Part shown: piece after piece, positions 1 to 8,544 of the stretch
How positions within the stretch are numbered: the first letter of the stretch is position 1
How the letters are laid out: each line of letters opens with the position of its first letter
Assembly: GCA_026646875.1 (NCBI GenBank)
Contig: JAPKHL010000012.1
Location: 1-64,000 of the forward strand
DNA: 64,000 bases
Source: Rhodocyclaceae bacterium
GTDB taxonomy: Bacteria > Pseudomonadota > Gammaproteobacteria > Burkholderiales > Rhodocyclaceae
Direction of reading: 5' to 3'
Made by a program: the position numbers and the translations under genes
The notes under the pieces: generated by a model
Database searches by the model: none
Seen by the model: the letters and a program-made list of their open reading frames with translations, nothing else
Told to the model about the DNA's origin: nothing

Positions 1-1580
1 TCGACGGTTTCCAGCATGTCCTTCTGGAACTCCGGATTATCCCGGTGTCTTTCCGCATTCTTGAGCATCAGCGACAACTGGGCAATGATATTTTTCAGGT
101 CGTGCACCACGAAGGCCGACATGCGGTTGAACGCCTCGAACTTGCGTGCTTCGAGGAGGGCCTCGGTGGCCTGCATCTGGCCGAGGAAGGCGCCGGCCTG
201 ACGCCCCGCCGTCTTGAGCAGGTCATTGACCTCCCAATTGACATCGAGCCGCGTGCGCGCGGTGGCAAGCACGGCGAAACCGATCAGCTCGCTGCCGGTC
301 GCCAGCGGCACGACCAGCCAGGCATTGGGAATCGCCAGCAGCCATTCCGGCAGGGCCAGCCCCTGGTAGCGGCGCGGCAGCGAACGGTACTCCTCCAGGT
401 TGATCACCCAGCCGCTGTCCACCAGGAAATGACAGAGCACACTATCGGCCGGCTCGGTCGCCGTCGATGCCGGCAGGTTCCAGCTGGCGGCCTGGGCGAA
501 GAATCGGCCCGAGGGGTCCTTCAGCCAGAGTGCGCCGGCCGGACTCTCGACCATGTCGGCAAGACCGCGCACCGCATGCGCGCCCATTCCAGAAAAGCCA
601 TCCTGCGAGGAGAGGGTCTGCGTGAAGCGCAGCCACTCCTCGCGATAGTCGTAGCGATAGCTGAAGAAGTGCTTGCCGATCAATACGCGCAGCTTGGCAC
701 GCATCGAACCGGAGACGGCGAGCACACCGAGCGCCAGCAGCGCGGCAAAAAGCAGCGCCAGCTGAAAGGCCCGCCCCCAGTCTCCTCCGAAATAGCGGAC
801 GTAATAACCGGCTGCCGCCATGAACAGCAGATAAACGCCGACCATCAGCAGCGTGGCCGACTGCATGGCGGCGCGCTGCGAGAGCACCAGCCGCGTTTTC
901 CAGTCGCGGCTGCGGATCGTCGACACCGCGACGAGGGGCACCACCAGCGCATGCACGAACCCGCGGATGCTGAAGGCATCGAGATCGAGCTGGTTGAACA
1001 GCAAGGCTTCCGAATACAGATAAAGATCGTAGAGGAAGGCGCCGGCCAGCCCCAGGCAGAGCGGTTTGATGCTCCAGCGCGAATCGCTCGCCGCGGTGCG
1101 GAAAAGCTGCTCGACGAGCACCAGCCCGAACACCGCCATGGCCAGCGAATCGAGCAGCGCAAGACGCTGCAGCGAGGCCCCGAGCGCCGGCTCGAGCAGG
1201 ATTGCCAGCTGCACCGCCACACCCAGCCCGACCAGGGCGACCGCCGCCGCGGTCATGCGCGGCCAGCGGGCGGTCGTCACGGCGCCGTCGGCGGCCGCGT
1301 CGCCATGACCGACACGCAGCAGAACGAGCAGGAAAAAGTACCAGCCACCGAAGCGCAGGACATCGGTCAGCAGGCTGGCAGCGAGGTAGAGCGCCTCGCC
1401 CGACAGCGCGAAGGCCAGGCCAGCCGTCGCCCACAGCTCGCAGGACAGGGCGGCCACGAACAATGCGCGCCGACGCTCACCGCCATTCCGGCCGCTGGCC
1501 AAGTAAAGGGCGAAGGCACCATAGACGACGCCTGCCAGCCCGTAGCTCCAGGCGGTGATGATCGCTATGCCGCTACCCAT
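1..1580 (-). CDS. prsK: PEP-CTERM/XrtA system sensor histidine kinase PrsK-like (C-terminus truncated by window edge)
   Basis: Minus-strand translation from ATG at 1580 (MGSGIAIITAWSYGLAGVVYGAFALYLASG...) has many TM segments and ends in the H-box SAFVVHDLKNIIAQLSLMLKNAERH; adjacent to an EpsB-type transferase. Not in ORF track because it runs off the window. Confidence 0.85.
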   Translation of the reverse strand, partial: MGSGIAIITAWSYGLAGVVYGAFALYLASGRNGGERRRALFVAALSCELWATAGLAFALSGEALYLAASLLTDVLRFGGWYFFLLVLLRVGHGDAAADGAVTTARWPRMTAAAVALVGLGVAVQLAILLEPALGASLQRLALLDSLAMAVFGLVLVEQLFRTAASDSRWSIKPLCLGLAGAFLYDLYLYSEALLFNQLDLDAFSIRGFVHALVVPLVAVSTIRSRDWKTRLVLSQRAAMQSATLLMVGVYLLFMAAAGYYVRYFGGDWGRAFQLALLFAALLALGVLAVSGSMRAKLRVLIGKHFFSYRYDYREEWLRFTQTLSSQDGFSGMGAHAVRGLADMVESPAGALWLKDPSGRFFAQAASWNLPASTATEPADSVLCHFLVDSGWVINLEEYRSLPRRYQGLALPEWLLAIPNAWLVVPLATGSELIGFAVLATARTRLDVNWEVNDLLKTAGRQAGAFLGQMQATEALLEARKFEAFNRMSAFVVHDLKNIIAQLSLMLKNAERHRDNPEFQKDMLETV

Positions 1581-1629
1581 GGGAACCCGGCCGCCCCCGA
1601 CCGGCACGACACAGACAGACGCGCCACGC

Positions 1630-3015
1630 TCACTGCGCCCCCTTTCCGGTCAGCACCACGCCCACTGTTTCGAAAAGCACGACGATGTCGAGAAACAGTG
1701 TGTGATTCTTGACATAGTACAGATCGTACTGAAGCTTCTGCACGGAATCATCCACCGAAGCTCCGTAGTGGTAACGCACCTGGGCCCAGCCGGTAACCCC
1801 CGGCTTGACGCTATGGCGCACGGCGTAGAACGGAATGTCTCGCGTCAGCTGATCGACGAAATAGGGACGTTCGGGGCGCGGGCCGACCAGACTCATGTCA
1901 CCGGTCAGGACGCTGTACAGCTGCGGCAGCTCGTCGATGCGCAGCTTGCGGATGATCCGCCCGACACGCGTCACGCGGTCGTCGTTGGCGGCGGCCCAGC
2001 GCGGCTTGCCGTCGCGCTCGGCGTCGGTGCGCATGCTGCGGAACTTGATCACGTTGAACAGGCGACCGTTGAGCCCCACCCGCTCCTGCCGGTAAAAGAC
2101 CGGAAAACCATCCTCCAGCACGATCAGCAGCGCCGTCACCAGCATCACCGGCATGGCCAGCACCAGCAGGACGGACGCGGCCACGATGTCGAAGAGGCGC
2201 TTCACGGTCGTCCTCGCCCAGCCCTGGCGGAAGCCCTCGCCGAAGATCAGCCAGCCGACACGCAGGGAATCGAGGCGGATCTGTCCGAGCGCCCGTTCGA
2301 AATAGCTGGCGAGATCGAGGACCTTGATGCCGGCAAGCTTGCAGTCGAGCAGCTCGCGCAAGGGCAGGATGCCGCCGCGCCGCTCGCGCACGGCGATGAT
2401 GATTTCATTGACGCGCAGGCTGTGCGCGGTATCCGACAGCGACATCTCGCGCGACAGCACAAGCTGGGCCGGCAGGCAGATCTCGGTATCGGTGGGACTG
2501 GGGTAGAAGCCGACGATCTGGATGTCCGGGTCCGACTTGCGCAGCACGGCCGCCACCGACTCGGCCTCGGTGCCCGCGCCAAAGATCAGGACGCGGTGCA
2601 CCAGCATCGTCCCGGAACGGCTGTTGGCCATGTAGACCCGGTGCGCCAGCGTTCCAAACAGCGCTGCGAGGCCCGAAAGCAGCAGCAGCTCCCGGTTCAC
2701 CTCCGCGATCGACAGGACGTGGAAGACCGCGTAGGCCAGCGGCACCGCGAGGTACAGGGAAAGCACCGCACGGGCACGGACGCGGGCGGCCTGGCGGCTG
2801 CCGCCACCGAGCTGGTAGAGGCCAAGCAGGGCATTGAGGAGAACCATGGTCAGCGCGAAGATCACGGCGTAGAGCACCACCGTCTGAACATCGATCTCGC
2901 CACCGCGTCCGACCCAGAACATGGCCAGGAGCACGCAGACGACCGGGAAGAGAAAATCGAGAGCGACCTGGAAAATCGTTCTCCAATGCAACCAGTGGCT
3001 AAAGACCTTGATCAT
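1630..3015 (-). CDS. TIGR03013-like PEP-CTERM/XrtA system sugar transferase (undecaprenyl-phosphate sugar phosphotransferase)
   Basis: KRLFDIVAASVLLVLAMPVMLVTALLIVLEDGFPVFYRQERVGLNGRLFNVIKFRSMRTDAE and GDMSLVGPRPERPYF motifs; N-terminal TM segments. Confidence 0.88.
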   Translation of the reverse strand: MIKVFSHWLHWRTIFQVALDFLFPVVCVLLAMFWVGRGGEIDVQTVVLYAVIFALTMVLLNALLGLYQLGGGSRQAARVRARAVLSLYLAVPLAYAVFHVLSIAEVNRELLLLSGLAALFGTLAHRVYMANSRSGTMLVHRVLIFGAGTEAESVAAVLRKSDPDIQIVGFYPSPTDTEICLPAQLVLSREMSLSDTAHSLRVNEIIIAVRERRGGILPLRELLDCKLAGIKVLDLASYFERALGQIRLDSLRVGWLIFGEGFRQGWARTTVKRLFDIVAASVLLVLAMPVMLVTALLIVLEDGFPVFYRQERVGLNGRLFNVIKFRSMRTDAERDGKPRWAAANDDRVTRVGRIIRKLRIDELPQLYSVLTGDMSLVGPRPERPYFVDQLTRDIPFYAVRHSVKPGVTGWAQVRYHYGASVDDSVQKLQYDLYYVKNHTLFLDIVVLFETVGVVLTGKGAQ

Positions 3016-3506
3016 GATCGCCCCTTTGCTGGCCGCCCTGGGGAGGAGGCGGCACTGTTGCTCGCACGGGGATTTGAGCAGAACAGTTTTTCAGTGTTGT
3101 TATCGCGTACCGGCCAAATCCGATGGAATCAAGGCTAGCACCGCGTCGGATTATGAAGCGTGAACAAATACACAAGCGCCCGTCCAAACCCTCCAATTTC
3201 CCGCTATTACAAAGGTAATAATAATGACCAAATATTTAACAAACAGATGTAACTCATTGTTTTAACTTAGTTAATCAAAACAGTCATTTCATCGTTTTAT
3301 GGATTTATATACCGGAACGATACTATACGCCGTTTGGATCGGTGGCTGCCACCCGGGCGCGATAAACGCTTTTGACATACCAGGAATTCCAGTCATGCTT
3401 GCGATATCCATTAGCGCAATCTAATATACAAGCGCCGCACCGGCCCCGCCGTCAGGACACACTCTCGAACATACACCGCCGGGCGCGCACGACAAGGAGG
3501 AAATAC

Positions 3507-4853
3507 ATGAATGGAGACAACCGGGAGCGCCACCAGGCGTTTCCCCAGCTTAGCCGGCGCGGCTTTTTCGCCCTAGGCGCCGCCGCCGGCCTGGGCGCAC
3601 TGGTCGCATCGCCGGCTGCGGCGACGCAGTCCGCGCGGGTGAAAAGCAGTGCACGCATCGTCATCGCCGGCGCCGGCGCCGCCGGGCTGGCTGCCGCATC
3701 GCGCCTGATGCAGCGGCTGGACGGCGCGAAGGTGATCCTGCTCGACCGCCGCCAGGAGCACTTCTACCAACCCGGCTTCACGCTCATCGGGGCCGGCCTC
3801 AAACCCCAGTCCTACGTCGTCTCCGGCACGGCCGATTACCTCCCGCAAGGGGTCGAATGGATCCAGGAGCGCGCCGCCGAGTTCGACCCCGAAGGCAAGC
3901 GCGTGGTCACCGATGCCGGACGCGCGATTCCCTACGACTACCTGATCGTGGCCACGGGCCTCAGTCTCGACTACGCCAGCATCGAGGGCATGGACACCAA
4001 GCTCATCGGCAGCAACGGCATCGGCAGCATCTACGCCAGCCCGGAAGCCGCATCGGCGACCTGGAAACTGATGTCGGAATTTGCCGACAAGGGCGGCGTC
4101 GGTCTGTTCGGCCGTCCGGCCACCGAGATGAAATGCGCCGGCGCACCGCTCAAATACACCTTCATCACCGACGACTACCTGCGCCGGCGCGGTAACCGCG
4201 GCAAGGCGGAGCTCACCTACACCGCGCACAACAAGGCGCTGTTCAGCGTGCCGATCGTCTCGGAAAAGGTGCGCATGCTGTTCCAGGACCGGCAGGTCAA
4301 GGTTCGCCACGACCACGTGATGACCGGCATCGACCCCGGCCGCAAGGTCGCCACCTACCGCACACCGAACGGCAGCGCCGAGATTCCCTTCGATTTCATC
4401 AACGTGGTGCCGCCGATGCGTGCCCCGGACCCGGTGCGCAACAGCCCCCTGCGCTGGCAGGAGGGGATCTTCGCCGCCGACGGCTGGATGGAGGTGGACA
4501 AGGCCAGCCTGCGCCACAAGCGCTTCGACACCGTGTTCGGCGTCGGCGACGTGGCCGGCGTGCCGAAGGGCAAGACGGCGGCCAGCGTCAAATGGCAGGT
4601 CCCGGTGATGGTCGACCACCTGGTCGCCGCCATCGAGGGCAAGACATCCGACAGCGTCTACAACGGCTACACCTCGTGCCCGCTGATCACCCGGCTCGGA
4701 CAGGCGATGCTCGTCGAATTCGACTACCAGGACAACCTCGTCCCCTCCTTCCCCGGCATCGTGGCGCCGCTCGAGGAACTGTGGATCACCTGGGTGATGA
4801 AGACGATGGCGCTCAAACCGACCTACCTGGCCATGCTGCGCGGCCGCAGCTGA
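3507..4853 (+). CDS. Tat-exported FAD-dependent oxidoreductase, sulfide:quinone oxidoreductase-like
   Basis: Twin-arginine signal LSRRGFFALGAAAGLGALVASPAAA; Rossmann IVIAGAGAAGLAAASRL; cysteines in EMKCAGAPLKYTF and YTSCPLITRLGQAML contexts; RBS aaggagg before ATG 3507. Confidence 0.8.
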   Translation: MNGDNRERHQAFPQLSRRGFFALGAAAGLGALVASPAAATQSARVKSSARIVIAGAGAAGLAAASRLMQRLDGAKVILLDRRQEHFYQPGFTLIGAGLKPQSYVVSGTADYLPQGVEWIQERAAEFDPEGKRVVTDAGRAIPYDYLIVATGLSLDYASIEGMDTKLIGSNGIGSIYASPEAASATWKLMSEFADKGGVGLFGRPATEMKCAGAPLKYTFITDDYLRRRGNRGKAELTYTAHNKALFSVPIVSEKVRMLFQDRQVKVRHDHVMTGIDPGRKVATYRTPNGSAEIPFDFINVVPPMRAPDPVRNSPLRWQEGIFAADGWMEVDKASLRHKRFDTVFGVGDVAGVPKGKTAASVKWQVPVMVDHLVAAIEGKTSDSVYNGYTSCPLITRLGQAMLVEFDYQDNLVPSFPGIVAPLEELWITWVMKTMALKPTYLAMLRGRS

Positions 4854-4863
4854 GGAGACGACG

Positions 4864-5214
4864 ATGAAGGAACTCGATCCGATGGTCTTCCTGGCCGTAT
4901 TCCAGGAAATGCTCGGCCCCATGCTGTGGGTGCTGATCCTGCTCGCGCTCGCCGGCATCGCCGCCTTTGCGGTGCTGCTGCTGCGCGAGAAGGGCCTGAG
5001 CAGCCAGCGGCTGGTGCGCGCCGAGATCGCCGGCCTGTTCGGCGGCGTGGCCGCACTGGTGCTCGCCGCGCGCTTCACCGTCTCCGGCTTCTCCGACGCC
5101 GGCGGCCCCGTCGACTGGCTGCTGATCGGCCTGATCTGGGGGGTCGGCCTGGCCGGCACGACCATCCTGGTCTACTCGGTGGCCGGCTGGACGGCCCTGC
5201 TGCGCAAGCGCTGA
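4864..5214 (+). CDS. Small multi-TM protein (DUF5368-like)
   Basis: 116 aa, three hydrophobic segments, 10 nt downstream of the SQR-like gene. Confidence 0.6.
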   Translation: MKELDPMVFLAVFQEMLGPMLWVLILLALAGIAAFAVLLLREKGLSSQRLVRAEIAGLFGGVAALVLAARFTVSGFSDAGGPVDWLLIGLIWGVGLAGTTILVYSVAGWTALLRKR

Positions 5215-5226
5215 CCGCCCCCGCCC

Positions 5227-5250
5227 GGATGGCGCCGCCCGGCGCCATCC
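5227..5250. terminator. GC-rich hairpin between convergent genes
   Basis: Perfect 10-bp stem GGATGGCGCC-gccc-GGCGCCATCC; no clear U tract. Confidence 0.5.
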
Positions 5251-5278
5251 ATCCCCGCGCTCGGCTGCTCCCCTCCCC

Positions 5279-6487
5279 TCAGGCAAAGGCCAGCCACTGG
5301 GGGCGGAAGAGCAGCAGCAGACCGATCGCCGCCAGCACCCCGGCACCGAGCAGTCGGCTGGCGCGCGCGTAGCGTGCGCCAAAGCCGGCGAATCGCAGCG
5401 TCGTCGCCGCAAGGGCAAAAAGCGCGATGTCGTCGAGCATATACACCACGTTGTACAGAGCGAGATAGGCGTAGTACTGCCAGGCCGGCATCGGCGTCAG
5501 GGTCAGCACCTGCGTATAGACCGCCGGAATCCCCGCCGAACAGGCCAGCTCGACCAGATTCACCGCCACCGACAGCAGCAGCACACCGACGATCGCCGGC
5601 CACAGCCGTTCCTCCAGCGCAAAGCGCCGCAGCCGCCCGAGCACCCGCTGACGGCGATCCCCGTGCGAAACCGCGCAGGCCGCCTCGGGGTTGGTCGCGT
5701 AATCGTGCAGATGCCAGGCCGCGCCGGCCAGGGCCACGAGGCCGACGGCCACCCGCAGTCCCGTGGCCAGCCCGACCGCCAGCAGCACGTTGAGCCAGGC
5801 CGCCATGATCGCGAAATACACCAGCCCCGATCCGGCCAGGAAGACCAGGCCGAGGATCCACATACGCCGCCGATCCCGCGCACCCATCAGCAGGCCGAGC
5901 AGAAAGACCAGGGCCCACATCGCGCAGGGATTGAAGCCGTCGAGTGCCCCCAGCAGCACGGTGAGCAGAGGCAGCGACAGCGTCGCCGTATCGACCTCGC
6001 CGAACAGCGGCACGGCAAGGGTTGCCGGCAAGGCACCCGGCGCCGCGCGCACCGCGCCCGGAGCGTCCGCCACGCCGCTCGCGAGAAGCTGCCCCGCCCA
6101 ATCCGGACACCCGACCGCCAGACAGTGCGCCAGGCGCGGATCGATCTCGGCGCCCGTCGACGCATCGTCGTGGTAACCGACCCGCGCCCAGTCGCCGATC
6201 ACGATCAGCGGCACGGCGGCATCGCGCAGCCCGACCGCCCCGGCCACGCGCAGGAAGGCCGCACGCGCCGCCGCGTCGTGCCGGACCTCGTACTCGCGCA
6301 ACTGGATGCGCGGCTCCCCGGCATGCCGGCGCAACCACGCGCCGGCATGCTCGCAATGCGGACAGCCATCGGCCCGGAAGTAATGCACGACGACCGATGC
6401 CTCGCCGGCAACGCACCATCCGGGCAGCCAGGCAAGGCAAACCGCCAGCACGGCAAAGCCACCGGCAATCCGCCGGAAAACGCTCAT
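5279..6487 (-). CDS. Thioredoxin/glutaredoxin-like domain fused to DsbD/CcdA-like membrane protein
   Basis: Signal peptide, VVVHYFRADGCPHCEHAGAWL (CPHC), then GALDGFNPCAMWALVFLLGLLMG multi-TM region; start ATG 6487 (ORF-track version is over-extended). Confidence 0.75.
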   Translation of the reverse strand: MSVFRRIAGGFAVLAVCLAWLPGWCVAGEASVVVHYFRADGCPHCEHAGAWLRRHAGEPRIQLREYEVRHDAAARAAFLRVAGAVGLRDAAVPLIVIGDWARVGYHDDASTGAEIDPRLAHCLAVGCPDWAGQLLASGVADAPGAVRAAPGALPATLAVPLFGEVDTATLSLPLLTVLLGALDGFNPCAMWALVFLLGLLMGARDRRRMWILGLVFLAGSGLVYFAIMAAWLNVLLAVGLATGLRVAVGLVALAGAAWHLHDYATNPEAACAVSHGDRRQRVLGRLRRFALEERLWPAIVGVLLLSVAVNLVELACSAGIPAVYTQVLTLTPMPAWQYYAYLALYNVVYMLDDIALFALAATTLRFAGFGARYARASRLLGAGVLAAIGLLLLFRPQWLAFA

Positions 6488-6858
6488 GGCGCCGCCAGCG
6501 AACCGATGCGCCAGGTTTCGAGCAGGCGGTCGGCCTCGGGCGAATGCGGCCGCCCGCGCAGCTTGGTCGCGTAGGCCTCGGTCGCCTCGCGGCCGCACCA
6601 GGGCAGCACCACCTGCGGCCGCGTCGGATGCTCGGGCAGATAGGCGCTGACGTCGTACACCCCACCGCGTATCGCCATCCAGCAGTCCTCCTCCGTCGCG
6701 TGCGCGGCCAACTCGGCGGGCGTCACGCCCCGCGTTGCCGGGGAAACGGCCGGCGCCTCCGGAGGCGCCGGAGCGAACAGCGCGACTCCGCCGGCCAGCG
6801 CCACGAGCAGCCAGAAGATCGCAGTGGACAATCGGTAGACGGTGGCCATCGTCGTCAA
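6484..6858 (-). CDS. Cytochrome b5-like heme-binding domain protein, membrane anchored
   Basis: TPAELAAHATEEDCWMAIRGGVYDVSAYLPEHPTRPQVVLPWCGREATEAYATKLRGRPHSPEAD; N-terminal TM. Confidence 0.8.
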   Translation of the reverse strand: MTTMATVYRLSTAIFWLLVALAGGVALFAPAPPEAPAVSPATRGVTPAELAAHATEEDCWMAIRGGVYDVSAYLPEHPTRPQVVLPWCGREATEAYATKLRGRPHSPEADRLLETWRIGSLAAP

Positions 6859-8163
6859 TCAGCGGAAATCGAAGCGTTCGAAATGAATCTCCGCGGCCGG
6901 CACGCCCCGCGCGCGCAGCGCCGCCTCCAGCGCCCCGAGCAGGCCCGGCGGCCCGCACAGATAGCAGGCGCATCCCCGCAGCGTCGCCGCCTCGGGCAGC
7001 AGCGCATCGACGGGCGGCGGTCGCGGACCGGTCTCGCGTACCGTCAGCGTCAGCAGCGGATCGGCGGCGGCCAGCGCCTGCAGCTCGTCGAGCCAGCCCG
7101 CCTCGCGCCCGCCGCGAAACAGGTAGAGCAGCCGCACCGCCTGCGTCAGCCGGCCTTCGCGCAGCACCGCGAGAAACGGCGTGATGCCGATGCCGCCCGC
7201 CACCCAGAACTGCGGACATTCCGGACGCCCCGCCATGAAATCGCCGAAAGGGCCGTGCACACGCGCCGCCACGCCCGACACCAGCGACTGCATGCGCCGG
7301 GTGCAATCGCCGAGCGCCTTGACACCAATGCGCAGCGCCCCGTCCGGATCGTGCCCGCTGACCGTGAAGGGATGGAATTCGCCACAGCCGCGATAGCGCG
7401 GCCCGCTCAGGAAAGCCACCAGCACGAACTGCCCGGGCAGCACCGCCAGCGAACGGGCCAGCGGCGCCAGCGTGATCTCCACCGTCCCCTCGGCGACCGT
7501 GCGCACCGCGCGCACCACGGCCGGCCGCGCCGCCGTACCGGCATCGATGCGCAGCAGCCGCCACAACAGCAAGACCCCGGCCACCACGCCGCCGAGCACC
7601 GCCCCAAGCCCGATGCCGAGCCACTGCACATGCGCGAACCCGAGCACCGTGCCAAGACCGAGCAGCGCGTGCAGCCAGCGCCAGTAGCGCCACGCCAGCC
7701 CCGCCGAGAAGGTCGCCGCCAGCCCGACCATCAGGCACAGCAACGCCGCCCAGCCCAGCCACACCGCCACATCCCCGGCCCCAGGCGACAAGCCCGGCGC
7801 CAGCAGCTGCCAGGCCCCGGCCGGTGTGACCCGCACCGCCTCGGCAGCCAGCAGCAGGGGATGCAGCAGGAGCAGCAGATAGGCAGCCATGCCGCTGTAG
7901 TGATGCCAGCGGGTCATCCGCTCCAGACCGCCCAGCGCGGCGGCCAGCCGCACCTCGCGCACCATCATCAGCAGGCTGGCGAGCAGCAGGCCGCCGCCGG
8001 CCCAGGCGACGACGATGCCGGCCGCCCGCAGGAAGGGCAGCCCGGCCGGAAACGCCCAGGCCACCGGCAGCAGCATCCCGGCCAGCGCCACCATCGGTGC
8101 CGCCAGCGCGCGCACCGGCGCAAGCCGGCCCGGCTCCGGCGGCAAGCCCGCCCGCGACATCAA
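6859..8163 (-). CDS. Ferric reductase-like transmembrane / FAD-NAD(P) oxidoreductase
   Basis: N-terminal multi-TM, then ferredoxin-reductase motifs EFHPFTVSGHDPDGALRIGVKALGDCTRRM, WVAGGIGITPFLA, CYLCGPPGLL. Confidence 0.82.
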   Translation of the reverse strand: MMSRAGLPPEPGRLAPVRALAAPMVALAGMLLPVAWAFPAGLPFLRAAGIVVAWAGGGLLLASLLMMVREVRLAAALGGLERMTRWHHYSGMAAYLLLLLHPLLLAAEAVRVTPAGAWQLLAPGLSPGAGDVAVWLGWAALLCLMVGLAATFSAGLAWRYWRWLHALLGLGTVLGFAHVQWLGIGLGAVLGGVVAGVLLLWRLLRIDAGTAARPAVVRAVRTVAEGTVEITLAPLARSLAVLPGQFVLVAFLSGPRYRGCGEFHPFTVSGHDPDGALRIGVKALGDCTRRMQSLVSGVAARVHGPFGDFMAGRPECPQFWVAGGIGITPFLAVLREGRLTQAVRLLYLFRGGREAGWLDELQALAAADPLLTLTVRETGPRPPPVDALLPEAATLRGCACYLCGPPGLLGALEAALRARGVPAAEIHFERFDFR

Positions 8164-8480
8164 TCGCCTGCCTTCCCCAGATGCGCGCAGAAATCGCGCG
8201 TACCGGGCGGCGGCGGCAGGCCGCGCGCCCGCGCCCGCGCCACCATCTCGCGCTGGTGCTCGCGCTGGTAGTCACGGCACGCCTCGAGCGTAACGAAGGC
8301 GCGCAGCCGCGCCTGATGCGCAATGCGCTCCTCCGGGGTCATCAGCTGCCAGCCGCGCGTATTGTCCTCGCTGGCCCGCACCGGGCCGCGCGCCAGCGCA
8401 TCGGGCACTCCCCGGAAAACCAGCAGCACAAGGAAAAGCGCGCCAAGACCCGCTCGCACGCCCGTTTTTCTCCCGTTCAT
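8160..8480 (-). CDS. Small exported hypothetical protein
   Basis: Signal peptide; ...RGWQLMTPEERIAHQARLRAFVTLEACRDYQREHQREMVARARARGL; 4-nt overlap with next gene. Confidence 0.6.
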   Translation of the reverse strand: MNGRKTGVRAGLGALFLVLLVFRGVPDALARGPVRASEDNTRGWQLMTPEERIAHQARLRAFVTLEACRDYQREHQREMVARARARGLPPPPGTRDFCAHLGKAGD

Positions 8481-8544
8481 CGAACCTCCCCTTAGCGCAT
8501 GCTCTCCGTTCATTCTAGCCGCTGCGCCGAGGAGAGGCCGACGA

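Noticed and set aside
45-3138. Plus-strand ORFs of 555 and 527 aa
   Set aside because: Antisense to the prsK-like and sugar transferase genes.
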